From NCBI GenBank assembly GCA_934572325.1, contig CAKTKT010000026.1:1-25137 (forward strand): a stretch of DNA of 25,137 nucleotides. The letters run 5' to 3'. Made by a program: the position numbers and the translations under genes. This document shows, piece after piece, positions 15,707-23,163 of the stretch (its first letter is position 1; each line of letters opens with the position of its first letter). Source of the DNA: an uncultured Oscillospiraceae bacterium (GTDB lineage: Bacteria; Bacillota; Clostridia; Oscillospirales; Oscillospiraceae). A model generated the notes under the pieces. It saw only the letters and a program-made list of their open reading frames with translations, did no database searches and was not told the origin of the DNA.

Positions 15707-17119
15707 ATGGTCGAATTTGGCACCGGAGGATGGCGCGCGATAATCGCGGACGGGTTCACAAAGTCAAACATAAGGCTGCTCACGGCGGGGCTGTGCCGGC
15801 TTATGCTCCGCGAGGGGCATGAGAGCGCGGAGATCTGCGTGGGCTACGACCGGCGCTTTCTCTCCAAGGAGTCGGCGCACTGGGCGGCGGAGGTGCTCGC
15901 GGGCTACGGCTTTCGCGTGTACATGATCAACCGCTCCTCGCCCACGCCGCTTATCATGTTCGTCGTCAAAACGCGCAATATGCCCTACGGCATGGCGGTC
16001 ACGGCGAGCCATAACCCCGCGATATACAACGGCATAAAGGTGTTCACCGCCGGCGGGCGCGACGCCGACCGCACCGTCACCGCGAAGATAGAGGGCGAGA
16101 TCTCAAGGCTCACCGAGGCGGACGTGAAGAGCGTGGACTATGACATGGCGCTCGCAAGCGGCGCGATCACGGAGAACAACCCAGCCAATGAGTATATCGA
16201 CAGCATACTCGCCTCCATTGATGTTGAGGCGATAAAAAAGGCGCAGCTTCGCATTGCGCTCGACCCCATGTACGGCGTGAGCCAGACCTGCCTTAGCATG
16301 ATACTCATGACCTGCCGGTGCGATCTTGAGATAATCCACGACAGGCACGACACGCTCTTCGGCGGGAAGCTGCCCGCGCCGAACGAGGAGACGATGGGAC
16401 CGCTCTCCGCCGTCGTGCTCGACCGCTACCGCTGCGACCTCGGCATCGCCACCGACGGCGACGCCGACCGCCTCGGCGTTATCGACGACAAGGGTAAGTT
16501 CGTCCATCCCAACAAGCTGCTCGTGCTGCTGTACTACTATCTTGTGAAGTACCGCGGATGGAGCGGACCGTGCGTGCGCAACAATTCCACCACGCATCTT
16601 CTTGACCGCGTGGCGGCGGGGCTGGGGCAGAAATGCTACGAGGTGCCCGTCGGCTTCAAGTACGTCTCCGCAAAGATGACGGAGACGGGCGCGATAATCG
16701 GCGGCGAATCGTCCGGCGGTCTCGCGGTGAAGGGGCACATCTCCGGCAAGGACGGCATATACGCCGCCGCGCTGCTTGTGGAGATGCTTGCCATCACGGG
16801 CAAGAAGCTCTCCGCGCTTTATGACGAGATCTGCGCGCTCTACGGCGAGCTTGCCTATGCCGAGGCGTCGTTCACCATGACGCACGAGCGCAAGGCGGAG
16901 CTTCAAAGGCTGCTCTTCGAGCAGATGGCGTGTCCGGAATTTGAGAATATCGACCATATCAGCCGCGAGGACGGCTGCAAGGTCTATTTCAGGGACGGAA
17001 GCTGGGTCATCTGCCGCTTTTCCGGCACAGAGCCGCTGCTGCGTATGGCGGCGGAGGCAGAGACGGACGAAAAAGCACAGGCTTATATCGCCCGCTGGAG
17101 AGAGTTTTTGGGGCTGTGA
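15707..17119 (+). CDS. Phosphoglucomutase/phosphomannomutase family protein
   Basis: Alpha-D-phosphohexomutase of 470 residues, which interconverts sugar 1- and 6-phosphates. All four family sites are visible: the catalytic phosphoserine S101 in TASHNP, the metal loop D250-G-D252-A-D254-R, the sugar-binding GGESSGG loop, and the phosphate-binding SGTEPLLR near the C-terminus. The N-terminal FGTGGWRAII is typical of the phosphoglucomutase-like subgroup. Glucose versus mannose preference cannot be read from sequence. A solute-binding lipoprotein gene follows after 28 nt. Confidence 0.93.
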   Translation: MVEFGTGGWRAIIADGFTKSNIRLLTAGLCRLMLREGHESAEICVGYDRRFLSKESAHWAAEVLAGYGFRVYMINRSSPTPLIMFVVKTRNMPYGMAVTASHNPAIYNGIKVFTAGGRDADRTVTAKIEGEISRLTEADVKSVDYDMALASGAITENNPANEYIDSILASIDVEAIKKAQLRIALDPMYGVSQTCLSMILMTCRCDLEIIHDRHDTLFGGKLPAPNEETMGPLSAVVLDRYRCDLGIATDGDADRLGVIDDKGKFVHPNKLLVLLYYYLVKYRGWSGPCVRNNSTTHLLDRVAAGLGQKCYEVPVGFKYVSAKMTETGAIIGGESSGGLAVKGHISGKDGIYAAALLVEMLAITGKKLSALYDEICALYGELAYAEASFTMTHERKAELQRLLFEQMACPEFENIDHISREDGCKVYFRDGSWVICRFSGTEPLLRMAAEAETDEKAQAYIARWREFLGL

Positions 17120-17147
17120 TGCGCCGCGCGATGCATGGAGGAACAAT

Positions 17148-18428
17148 ATGAAAAGAATATCCGCAATGCTCCTTGCCCTTGCCATGACCGCGGCGCTTTG
17201 CGCCTGCGGGCAGACCGCCGCCCTCGAGGAAGCGCCGCCGCCCGCCGCGAGCGAGCCTATGCCGGAGGAGACAGCCGCTCCGGTCGCGCTCAGCGTCGCG
17301 GCGAGCTATGACAGCGCCGACGGACGCGAGAGCTACGAGCGCCTTGTGAGCGCCTACGAGGCGGCGAGCGGGAACAGCGTTGTGTCCGGCGGCGAACCGG
17401 ATGTGATGCGCCTGACCGTCGCCGACGCCGATACACAGGCGCTTATCGCCTCCGGCGGGGTCGTCTCGCTGGAGGATATACGCGCGCAGTACCCGCAGTA
17501 CGCCGCGAATATCAGGGAGGATATGCTGCCCGCCGCGCCCGACGGTCGGCATTACGCCGTTCCCGCTCGCGCCGAGTGGGAGATGCTCTTTGTCAACAGA
17601 GCCGTGCTGCGAAACTGCGGCGCGGACGAGCCGCAGGACGATTATACCTGGGAGCAGTTTGCCGCAGTGTGCCGGACGGTGCACGATAACGGCTACACAC
17701 CCATCGCCTGCGCTCTCGGCAAGCAGCCGGAGGTCATGCTCGACTATGCGCTTTTGGACGTGATGGGAACGGCAGACGACCTCGCCCTGCCGACCGTTGA
17801 GGAGAACAGGCGCGTTGTCGAGGACGGGGTGTACGATGCGTGGCTCACCGCCATTGACGAGCTGAATAAGCTCTATAAGCTCGGCTGGCTGTCGCGCAAC
17901 GCGCTCACGGCAGAGTACGAGACGGCAGCGGATATGTTCGCCGTCGGCGATGCGGCGTTTTTCGTCGGCGACTGCGCCGCGCTCGGGTATCTTGCCGACA
18001 ACTGGGGCGACAGTCCGGAGGACTATGCGGTCGCCTGCGTTCCGGCAAGAGGAGCGCGCGCCGCGTCTGATGCCGTCGGAAGCGTCACGGCGGGCTGGTA
18101 TATCTCCTCGCGCGCGTGGAATGACGATGCACGGCGCGCCGCCGCCGTCGGGCTCGTCGAATGGCTCAGCTCCGATGAGGCGCTGGGCGCGTTTCCGAAC
18201 GACGGCGTCACGGTGTTCGCCCCCGCCGTTCAGCCGCAGGGCGGCAATGCGCTGGTGCGCTCCGCGCTCGCCGCGGGCGCAAGGCTCAGCTCTCTCACGG
18301 GCTCGGCGTGGAACAGCGTCACGGATGATATGCGCGATGAGCTCGCGGGCGTTATTCCGGATGCGTTTACCGGGAAAAAGACTGCCAAGCAGGCGCTCAA
18401 CGAAGCGCTCGTCAGCGGCAGCACATGA
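17148..18428 (+). CDS. Solute-binding lipoprotein (ABC extracellular family 1-like)
   Basis: A 426-residue exported lipoprotein. A basic N-terminus and hydrophobic stretch end in LCAC with lipid-modifiable C20, then an acidic/proline-rich linker (about 25-48). The body looks like a family 1 (sugar-type) binding protein: YERLVSAYEAASG near the start, GRHYAVPARAEWEMLFVNRAVL, YTWEQFAAVCRTVHDNGYTPIAC, a FAVGDAAFFVGDC segment, and WYISSRAW. GGAGG precedes ATG 17148. It follows the phosphohexomutase at 28 nt and is likely co-transcribed. No permease or ATPase gene is adjacent, so the binding protein is an orphan here and its ligand is unknown. Confidence 0.85.
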   Translation: MKRISAMLLALAMTAALCACGQTAALEEAPPPAASEPMPEETAAPVALSVAASYDSADGRESYERLVSAYEAASGNSVVSGGEPDVMRLTVADADTQALIASGGVVSLEDIRAQYPQYAANIREDMLPAAPDGRHYAVPARAEWEMLFVNRAVLRNCGADEPQDDYTWEQFAAVCRTVHDNGYTPIACALGKQPEVMLDYALLDVMGTADDLALPTVEENRRVVEDGVYDAWLTAIDELNKLYKLGWLSRNALTAEYETAADMFAVGDAAFFVGDCAALGYLADNWGDSPEDYAVACVPARGARAASDAVGSVTAGWYISSRAWNDDARRAAAVGLVEWLSSDEALGAFPNDGVTVFAPAVQPQGGNALVRSALAAGARLSSLTGSAWNSVTDDMRDELAGVIPDAFTGKKTAKQALNEALVSGST

Positions 18429-18435
18429 AAACGGT

Positions 18436-18460
18436 CTGCCCCGCATGAACTGCGGGGCAG
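18436..18460 (+). terminator. Stem-loop after the solute-binding protein gene
   Basis: A perfect 9-bp GC-rich stem, CTGCCCCGC (18436-18444) with GCGGGGCAG (18452-18460), has a 7-nt loop and sits 7 nt after the stop codon. It has no T-run, so it may be a processing or Rho-type end rather than a classical intrinsic terminator. Confidence 0.45.
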
Positions 18461-18587
18461 CCCTCGCTGAAAGAGACGGGTTTCTGACCATTCCGGCAAA
18501 CCGACAAAAAACAGCCCTCACAAGGGGATATTTCTGACGAATACGCCAAATTTTCGGCTGTATTTCATTATTATCCCCGGTGGGGGC

Positions 18588-18616
18588 TTGCCGTGCGGTA
18601 TCCGCAGCTCTATACT
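18588..18616 (+). promoter_or_regulatory. Promoter with a dyad in its spacer, driving the two membrane genes
   Basis: TTGCCG (18588-18593) and TATACT (18611-18616) are 17 bp apart. The spacer contains a perfect 5-bp inverted repeat with a 3-bp centre, TGCGG TAT CCGCA (18594-18606), as expected for a repressor or activator site. The region from 18461 up to here (about 130 bp) holds no gene that I can see. Confidence 0.6.
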
Positions 18617-18666
18617 CGTAGACAAGAAAGGCTTTTGAGAAAAGCCGGAATACAGGAGGAGATACC

Positions 18667-19080
18667 ATGGCATGTTTTTTGGTTCCCGCCGCTGAAGCGG
18701 TCGTTGTCACTGCCGTCGCGTGCGGAATGAAAGCAAAAGAGAAGAAGGCGCCCGCCCTCAATAACTCCGTTGCCGCTGACGCTGCCGATACGGTCAAGAA
18801 CGTCAAAATTGCCGTTTCCGCCAAGCTCATGTGGCTTGCCAATCTTCTGTGGGGCGGCTGTCTGCTGCTGTGCTACGAGCATATCTGGCACAGAGAGATC
18901 GTTCCTTGGTTTCCGTTCCTGACGGCGATGTCAAGCGCGGAGGAGGCAAGCGTCATGCTCTCCGAGATGCGCGCCGTCGGCGGAATAATGGCGGGCGAAA
19001 TAACCGCCGTTTGGGTGCTCATCGTCCTTGCCGCAAACGCGATCGTGAGGCGCAGAGCGCCCGTGTCCGCCGCGGCATAA
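18667..19080 (+). CDS. Unknown small membrane protein A of a two-gene cassette
   Basis: A 137-residue protein of no recognised function. It begins MACFLVPAAEAVVVTAVACG, a hydrophobic segment that contains a glutamate and is not a standard signal peptide. A charged, alanine-rich linker (about 22-50) follows, then a membrane helix LMWLANLLWGGCLLLCYEHIW (about 53-73), a loop with WFPFLTAMSSAEEASVMLSEMRAVGG, and a last helix (about 112-127). AGGAGG precedes the ATG. The next gene begins 16 nt after it. From memory, similar pairs occur in other gut Clostridia as hypothetical proteins; I cannot verify this. Confidence 0.75.
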   Translation: MACFLVPAAEAVVVTAVACGMKAKEKKAPALNNSVAADAADTVKNVKIAVSAKLMWLANLLWGGCLLLCYEHIWHREIVPWFPFLTAMSSAEEASVMLSEMRAVGGIMAGEITAVWVLIVLAANAIVRRRAPVSAAA

Positions 19081-19096
19081 CGGGGAGGATCTGACC

Positions 19097-19408
19097 ATGA
19101 CGCTTCTTATCACGCTCTTTGCCGCGATCATCTGCACCGTCATCTGGTACAAGGGCAGCAGTAAAGATCTGCGCATCGGCACTCTCTGCTGGATATACTG
19201 GGGCGCATCGCTGATGTGGTTCATCGACGCCTGCTTCGAGTACGCCGAGCTTCACGCGCAGTTCTTCACGCCCGACCCCGCCGATATGCTCAATGACGCA
19301 TATCTCGGGCTGTCCGTTGTCGCGCTCGGTCTTGTCGTGTGGCTTGTTATCCTGCTCGTCAAGGATCCCAGAGGAACGGTAAGGGCAGCGCTGACAAGGA
19401 AAAACTAA
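19097..19408 (+). CDS. Unknown small membrane protein B of a two-gene cassette
   Basis: A 103-residue protein with three hydrophobic segments: about 1-17 (MTLLITLFAAIICTVIW), 29-48 (LCWIYWGASLMWFIDACFEY) and 71-88 (LSVVALGLVVWLVILLV). A short polar loop carries FFTPDPADMLNDAYLG. The small size and the conserved-looking WFIDACFEY and DMLNDA blocks argue for a real protein family, but I do not know its function. It shares a promoter with the gene before it and ends at a strong terminator, making a compact two-gene transcription unit. Confidence 0.75.
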   Translation: MTLLITLFAAIICTVIWYKGSSKDLRIGTLCWIYWGASLMWFIDACFEYAELHAQFFTPDPADMLNDAYLGLSVVALGLVVWLVILLVKDPRGTVRAALTRKN

Positions 19409-19414
19409 AATTTT

Positions 19415-19450
19415 CCGGCACGATTCTTTAATGAACCGTGCCGGTTTTTT
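19415..19450 (+). terminator. Intrinsic terminator of the two-gene membrane cassette
   Basis: CCGGCACG (19415-19422) pairs with CGTGCCGG (19437-19444), followed by TTTTTT (19445-19450). A short TTC/GAA pairing within the loop may extend the helix. Confidence 0.85.
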
Positions 19451-19503
19451 GCTTACCTGCGCCGACAGGAGCGCAGCGAACCGCCGGAGAGGGCGCAAGC
19501 AGA

Positions 19504-20910
19504 TCACTTGACTAGGTTTTTCACCCATATGCCCTTTTTCAGCAGCGTTATGCCGATGATGCACTTGATAACGTCCAGCGTGCTGACGACGAGGTACACC
19601 TCGACGATCCCCAGCGCGGAATAGCGCGAGAAGAAGTACGCCGCGGGAACGGACACGACCCACGAAAAGCAGCTATCAAAGAGGAAGGTCATGAGCGTCT
19701 TTCCGCCGGAGCGTATCGTGAAGAACGAACAGTTGGCGATGCCGAACAGCGGCATGCACACCGCGCATACGCATATAAGCTCTGCCGCGAGGGTGCGGAT
19801 GGAGTGCTCCACGTTGTATATTCTCGGGATGAACGGCGCGCACAGCACGAGCAGCGCCCCCATCACGATGCAGCTTGCAAACGACAGCGCCATCATGCGC
19901 CACGCGGTGCGCCGCGCGCTCATCAGCCTGTCCGCGCCCAGCTCCTGCCCCACGATGATGCCGGTGGCATTGCCGAGGGAGAGAAAGGCGGTGTTGAATA
20001 TCTGCGCGACGGTGTTGCATATGTTCATCGCCGCCACGACCTGTATCCCGCGCACGCTGTAGCATTGCAGCAGCACCGCCTGACCCATGCTCCACAAAAG
20101 CTCGTTGAGCAGAAGCGGAAGGGATTTTGACGTTATGCCTCTTGCAAGCTCGGAGGGGATGTCGAAGAACGCGCGGTATACCCCCATGAAGTACGGGTAT
20201 CGCTCATGCCGGCGGTGCACGGAGATAAGAACTATTGCCAGCTCCACAAAGCGCGAGAGCACCGTGGCTATCGCCGCGCCCTCTACGCCGAGGCGCGGGA
20301 AGCCGCACAGACCGAAGATCAAAAGCGCGTTGAAAACGAAGTTGACGACTATCGCGGCAATGCTCGCCTTCATCGGCAGCACCGTCTCCCCGCTCTCGCG
20401 CAGCGTTCCGGCGTAGCACTGCGTCAGCCCGAACGGGATAAGCCCGACCATCATTATTTCAAGATAGTCCAGCGCGTAGTGCATCGTCAGCTCTGCATCG
20501 GCGGGGGAGGTGTCCGCGGCGATGTAGTGCGTGATGAGTGTGCGCCCGACAGAGCCGAACAGCGCCAGCGCGCCGAGCGTTATCGCCGAGGCGATGATGA
20601 GCTTGAAGCGGAAGGTGTGCTTCACGCCCTCCATGTCGCCGCGCCCGAAAAACTGCGCGCCGAATATGCCCGCTCCGGCGGTGCTGCCCCATATCGACAG
20701 GTAGTACACCAGAAGAAGCTGGCTGACGATGGCGACGCCGCTCATCGGCAGCGTGCCGACCTGCCCCACCATGATGTTGTCCAAAAGGCTCACGACGTTT
20801 GTGAGCGTGTTCTGCACGATTATCGGCAGCACCACGGTCATAACGCGCCCGTAGAACGCGCGATCCCCGATGACGCACTCGCGCAGCGTCAGCGTTTCAC
20901 TGTTTCCCAT
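19504..20910 (-). CDS. MATE family efflux transporter
   Basis: A 468-residue, 12-helix member of the MATE (multidrug and toxic compound extrusion) family, which exports cationic or amphipathic compounds by Na+ or H+ antiport. The N-terminus shows family features: VLPIIVQNTLTNVVSLLDNIMVGQVG and GAGIFGAQFFGRGD. The start of the second half has GQAVLLQCYSVRG and NATGIIVGQELGADR. The substrate cannot be predicted. The gene stands alone with its own consensus promoter and a leader carrying a tandem 12-bp repeat. No regulator gene is adjacent. Confidence 0.93.
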   Translation of the reverse strand: MGNSETLTLRECVIGDRAFYGRVMTVVLPIIVQNTLTNVVSLLDNIMVGQVGTLPMSGVAIVSQLLLVYYLSIWGSTAGAGIFGAQFFGRGDMEGVKHTFRFKLIIASAITLGALALFGSVGRTLITHYIAADTSPADAELTMHYALDYLEIMMVGLIPFGLTQCYAGTLRESGETVLPMKASIAAIVVNFVFNALLIFGLCGFPRLGVEGAAIATVLSRFVELAIVLISVHRRHERYPYFMGVYRAFFDIPSELARGITSKSLPLLLNELLWSMGQAVLLQCYSVRGIQVVAAMNICNTVAQIFNTAFLSLGNATGIIVGQELGADRLMSARRTAWRMMALSFASCIVMGALLVLCAPFIPRIYNVEHSIRTLAAELICVCAVCMPLFGIANCSFFTIRSGGKTLMTFLFDSCFSWVVSVPAAYFFSRYSALGIVEVYLVVSTLDVIKCIIGITLLKKGIWVKNLVK

Positions 20911-20949
20911 ACTGTTTTTACCTCATACCTCAATACACGCAATACAATA

Positions 20950-20973
20950 AATAATACGCAGAATAATACGCAG
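20950..20973. repeat. Tandem 12-bp direct repeat in the MATE leader
   Basis: AATAATACGCAG occurs twice in perfect tandem (20950-20961 and 20962-20973). It lies directly downstream of the MATE -10 box on the minus strand, that is at the predicted transcript start. The position suits an operator or a sliding start-site region; either is inference. Confidence 0.8.
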
Positions 20974-20982
20974 TGAGCAGCT

Positions 20983-21011
20983 ATTATAGCTGTGCGCAAG
21001 ATAAAAGTCAA
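20983..21011 (-). promoter_or_regulatory. Sigma-A promoter of the MATE transporter gene
   Basis: On the minus strand, TTGACT (21006-21011) and a perfect TATAAT (20983-20988) are 17 bp apart, giving a leader of about 65 nt before the MATE ATG. Confidence 0.8.
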
Positions 21012-21065
21012 GCGCTAAAAATCCCCTTACCTCAACAAAATTTGAGCTTCAGACGCGCCGCGCTG

Positions 21066-21074
21066 TGTTATAAT
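21066..21074 (+). promoter_or_regulatory. Extended -10 promoter of the DUF308 gene
   Basis: TGTTATAAT (21066-21074) is a perfect extended -10 element, 29 bp before ATG 21104. A TTGAGC at 21042-21047 is 21 bp upstream of the -10, too far for a normal -35. Confidence 0.6.
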
Positions 21075-21103
21075 ACAGACAAATAAAAAGGGGGTTTTTA
21101 AAG

Positions 21104-21730
21104 ATGAAAGAGAATGGTGCTTTGAGAACGGTCAAGCTCTCATATATTGTCATTTCTACGTTGGAGTGTGTGCTGGGGCTGGTGATGCTCTTTTATCCGG
21201 GCTTCTCGCTCTCGGCGATGGGCGTGATCCTCGGCGTAGGGCTGCTGGTGTTCGGCGCGGTGGAGCTTGCGGTGTACTTCACGGGCAGCGCGCCGCTGCT
21301 GCTGTCCAGAAACGTGCTGGCGATGGGCATATTCTTTGCGGTGCTCGGCGTGATAGTCATTGCAAACCCGCTGGAAATGATGAATTTCATCTGCATCATG
21401 GTCGGCGTCGGCATTCTCGCGGGCAGTCTTTTCAAGATACAGGCTGTGCTTGAGGTGAAGCGTTATGCGCTCGGCGGCGGATGGTGGCTTACGTTCGCGG
21501 CGCTCGTGCTCTCGGTCGCGGCGGGCGTTGTGCTGATATTCAGCCCGAACGCCAGCGCGAATGTGCTCGTCATCCTCCTCGGCGTCAGCCTCCTTAGCAA
21601 CGGCGCGCTCAATCTCTGCGACGTTTTGTACATCTCGCGCTACGTCAAAAAGGCAAAGGAATATTACAGAAACAACCTCGACTATTCCGACGTCGTCTAT
21701 GACGACTCGGACGACACACATCTTGAGTAA
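21104..21730 (+). CDS. HdeD-like / DUF308 membrane protein
   Basis: A 208-residue multi-helix membrane protein of the DUF308/HdeD type. Repeated pairs of helices alternate with short turns, as in LVMLFYPGFSLSAMGVILGVGLLVFGAVEL and the later VVLIFSPNASANVLVILLGVSLLSNGALNL. This shows the internal duplication and the FxP(G/N) turn typical of the family. The C-terminal tail is acidic and tyrosine-rich (NNLDYSDVVYDDSDDTHLE) and should be cytoplasmic. HdeD in E. coli relates to acid resistance, but clostridial members are uncharacterised. The gene is divergent from the MATE gene. Confidence 0.82.
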   Translation: MKENGALRTVKLSYIVISTLECVLGLVMLFYPGFSLSAMGVILGVGLLVFGAVELAVYFTGSAPLLLSRNVLAMGIFFAVLGVIVIANPLEMMNFICIMVGVGILAGSLFKIQAVLEVKRYALGGGWWLTFAALVLSVAAGVVLIFSPNASANVLVILLGVSLLSNGALNLCDVLYISRYVKKAKEYYRNNLDYSDVVYDDSDDTHLE

Positions 21731-21764
21731 CCGCTGAATAAATAGCTGTCAGCGTCTGAACGGC

Positions 21765-21793
21765 AAAGGCTGCCCCGATCGGGCAGCCTTTTG
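21765..21793. terminator. Bidirectional terminator between DUF308 and glycosyltransferase genes
   Basis: An 11-bp stem, AAAGGCTGCCC (21765-21775) with GGGCAGCCTTT (21781-21791), has a CGATC loop and T/A ends on both sides. It serves the plus-strand gene ending at 21730 and the minus-strand gene ending at 21801. Confidence 0.8.
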
Positions 21794-21800
21794 CATTTTA

Positions 21801-22562
21801 TCATGCCGCGTAGTTGCACAGGAACGATATGCTGTACGCCTCCGCCATGAGCTGATCCGCCTTTTCCACGCTGATAACGTCATAGTTTATCATGCGCTGC
21901 AGCACGACGGTCATGCGCCGCGTGGCGAGGTAGACGCTGTTGTCGGGGGAGTAGATGGACGGGGCGTTGGGCAGCCCCGCGAGGAACACGGAAATAAGGT
22001 CGCTCATCTCCGAAGGCTCAATCTCAAAGTACCCCCGCGCCGCGTTTGAAATGCCGTAGTACCCGCTGCCGAAGTATATGGAGTTGACGTACATCTCGAA
22101 GATCTCATCCTTGGTGTACGTTTTTTCTATGGCGCGCGCGGCGAAGATCTCTGCAAACTTGCGCTCAAGGTGCTTGCGCTGGGTGAACAGCTCGTTCTTG
22201 GCGAGCTGCTGGGTTATCGTGCTGCCGCCCTCGGCGAACGACAGGGTCTTGATATCGACGACGACAGCCCGCGCGATGGCGATCATGTCAATGCCGTTGT
22301 GGGTGTAGAACCGGCGGTCCTCCGCGGTTATCACGGCGTCTAGGTACATCTGCGGCAGCTCATCCACGGTCACAAACTCGCCCGGGCGGGCGCGTATCTC
22401 GTCCATCAGCCCCTCAATGGGCTTCTCGGCGACCGCCTCCCTGTACATTTCGTACCCTTTTATCATCAGCACGCCGAACGCCGCCGCACCGATGACAAAC
22501 AACGCCCCCAGTATGCACAAAAAAATTTTCCAGCCCGGCTTCATTTTCTTCTTTGTTTTCAC
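21801..22562 (-). CDS. Monofunctional peptidoglycan glycosyltransferase (GT51)
   Basis: Polymerises lipid II into glycan strands at the outer membrane face. The 253-residue protein has one N-terminal anchor (about 12-34) and a single GT51 domain, with no transpeptidase domain, so it is the MtgA-like monofunctional type. The family motifs are all present: ITAEDRRFYTHNGID with catalytic E81, GGSTITQQLAKN (112-123), the second glutamate E138 in RKFAEIF, KDEIFEMYVNSIYFG, and AGLPNAPS. The start is GTG at 22562, supported by GAGGAGG (22571-22577) 8 nt away; an in-frame ATG lies six codons later. A promoter is visible upstream. Confidence 0.92.
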   Translation of the reverse strand: MKTKKKMKPGWKIFLCILGALFVIGAAAFGVLMIKGYEMYREAVAEKPIEGLMDEIRARPGEFVTVDELPQMYLDAVITAEDRRFYTHNGIDMIAIARAVVVDIKTLSFAEGGSTITQQLAKNELFTQRKHLERKFAEIFAARAIEKTYTKDEIFEMYVNSIYFGSGYYGISNAARGYFEIEPSEMSDLISVFLAGLPNAPSIYSPDNSVYLATRRMTVVLQRMINYDVISVEKADQLMAEAYSISFLCNYAA

Positions 22563-22605
22563 GCGCCGCGCCTCCTCATATGTCGAATTATTTAGAATTT
22601 ACAAT

Positions 22606-22634
22606 ATTATAACATTCAATTTTGAACAAATCAA
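22606..22634 (-). promoter_or_regulatory. Sigma-A promoter of the glycosyltransferase gene
   Basis: On the minus strand, TTGATT (22629-22634) and a perfect TATAAT (22606-22611) are 17 bp apart, with TG positioned as an extended -10. It sits at the end of the decayed histidine-kinase fragment and about 45 nt before the GTG start. Confidence 0.7.
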
Positions 22635-22765
22635 TACGTCATATACCGGCGCGTCCGCAAAAAACACATTTTACCGCATCGCGCTGTAGGCAGCGTCATT
22701 GTCACGACAAGCCCGCTGTCGTTGTGCGCCTCAAGCCGCCCGCCGTGTGCGGCGGCGTTATAATG
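22631..22765 (-). pseudogene. Remnant of a sensor histidine kinase C-terminus
   Basis: Reading the minus strand from 22765 gives NAAAHGGRLEAHNDSG followed by LVVTMTLPTAR, then a stop at 22631-22633. This is the characteristic last strand-helix-strand of a HATPase_c domain (AAAHGGxLEAxNxxGxxVTxxLP). No GLGL/G2 box, dimerisation domain or start codon precedes it, and an in-frame stop lies about 11 codons further upstream. It is a fragment of about 28 recognisable residues left by deletion of the gene. No response regulator is nearby. The surrounding region 22563-22879, otherwise without a gene, contains the two flanking promoters. Confidence 0.6.
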
Positions 22766-22829
22766 ACCCGCCGCGACATGTGAAGAAATAATTTACAAAG
22801 CGGAGGTTTCCTTTTTGCCGCGCGCGTAA

Positions 22830-22835
22830 TATAAT
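22830..22835 (+). promoter_or_regulatory. Probable -10 box for the small gene at 22880
   Basis: A perfect TATAAT (22830-22835) lies 44 bp before the start codon. The -35 region at 22807-22812 (TTTCCT) is a weak match, so the promoter is tentative. Confidence 0.45.
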
Positions 22836-22879
22836 GCGTAATATATAAAAGAAAATATGTGTCTTTGGAGGAAGGGTCA

Positions 22880-23110
22880 ATGGACGTCAACGCGCTTTTA
22901 CAGCTCAGAGGGATGTGGAAAAGCTTTTGCGCCAACCATCCGAGGTTTCCCGATTTTCTGCGCGCGGTGAAGGAGCGCGGCGCGGTCGAGGGACAGGAGA
23001 TCGCCTTTACCGTTACCTACCCAGACGGCAAAACGCTCAAAGCCGGAATACGCCTGAAGGACGCCGATGTGGAGCTTGTCAACAGAGCGCTCGGCGTATT
23101 GAAAAAATAA
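22880..23110 (+). CDS. Unknown 76-residue conserved-looking protein
   Basis: A small soluble protein of unknown function. It starts MDVNALLQLRGMWKSFCANHP followed by RFPDFLRAVKERG, and its second half is strand-rich (EIAFTVTYPDGKTLKAGIRL) with a short terminal helix (DADVELVNRALGVLKK). GGAGGA (22867-22872) is 7 nt before ATG 22880. The GTG at 22859 would place the ribosome-binding site inside the gene and is rejected. I recall similar small proteins in other Clostridia, without function. It is monocistronic, with its own promoter candidate and a strong terminator. Confidence 0.75.
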   Translation: MDVNALLQLRGMWKSFCANHPRFPDFLRAVKERGAVEGQEIAFTVTYPDGKTLKAGIRLKDADVELVNRALGVLKK

Positions 23111-23129
23111 CGCATACAGGCAGAAAAGA

Positions 23130-23159
23130 AAAGGGGAGCGCCCGCGGGCGCTCCCCTTT
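23130..23159. terminator. Bidirectional terminator between the small gene and the hydrolase
   Basis: A perfect GC-rich stem of 13-14 bp, AAAGGGGAGCGCCC (23130-23143) with GGGCGCTCCCCTTT (23146-23159), has A and T tails on each side. It separates the convergent genes ending at 23110 and 23164. Confidence 0.85.
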
Positions 23160-23163
23160 ATCC

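Noticed and set aside
18461..18587. Small gene or RNA between the binding protein and the membrane cassette
   Set aside because: There is no frame with a ribosome-binding site, and only short pairings (such as ACAGCC with a distant GGCTGT) with long loops. I cannot support an RNA gene.
22859..22879. GTG start for the 76-residue protein
   Set aside because: It would place the GGAGGA ribosome-binding site inside the coding region; ATG 22880 has correct spacing.
22702..22935. Minus-strand 77-residue open frame over the gap before the 76-residue gene
   Set aside because: It is in a different frame from the histidine-kinase relic, overlaps the start and promoter of the plus-strand gene, and shows no recognisable domain.
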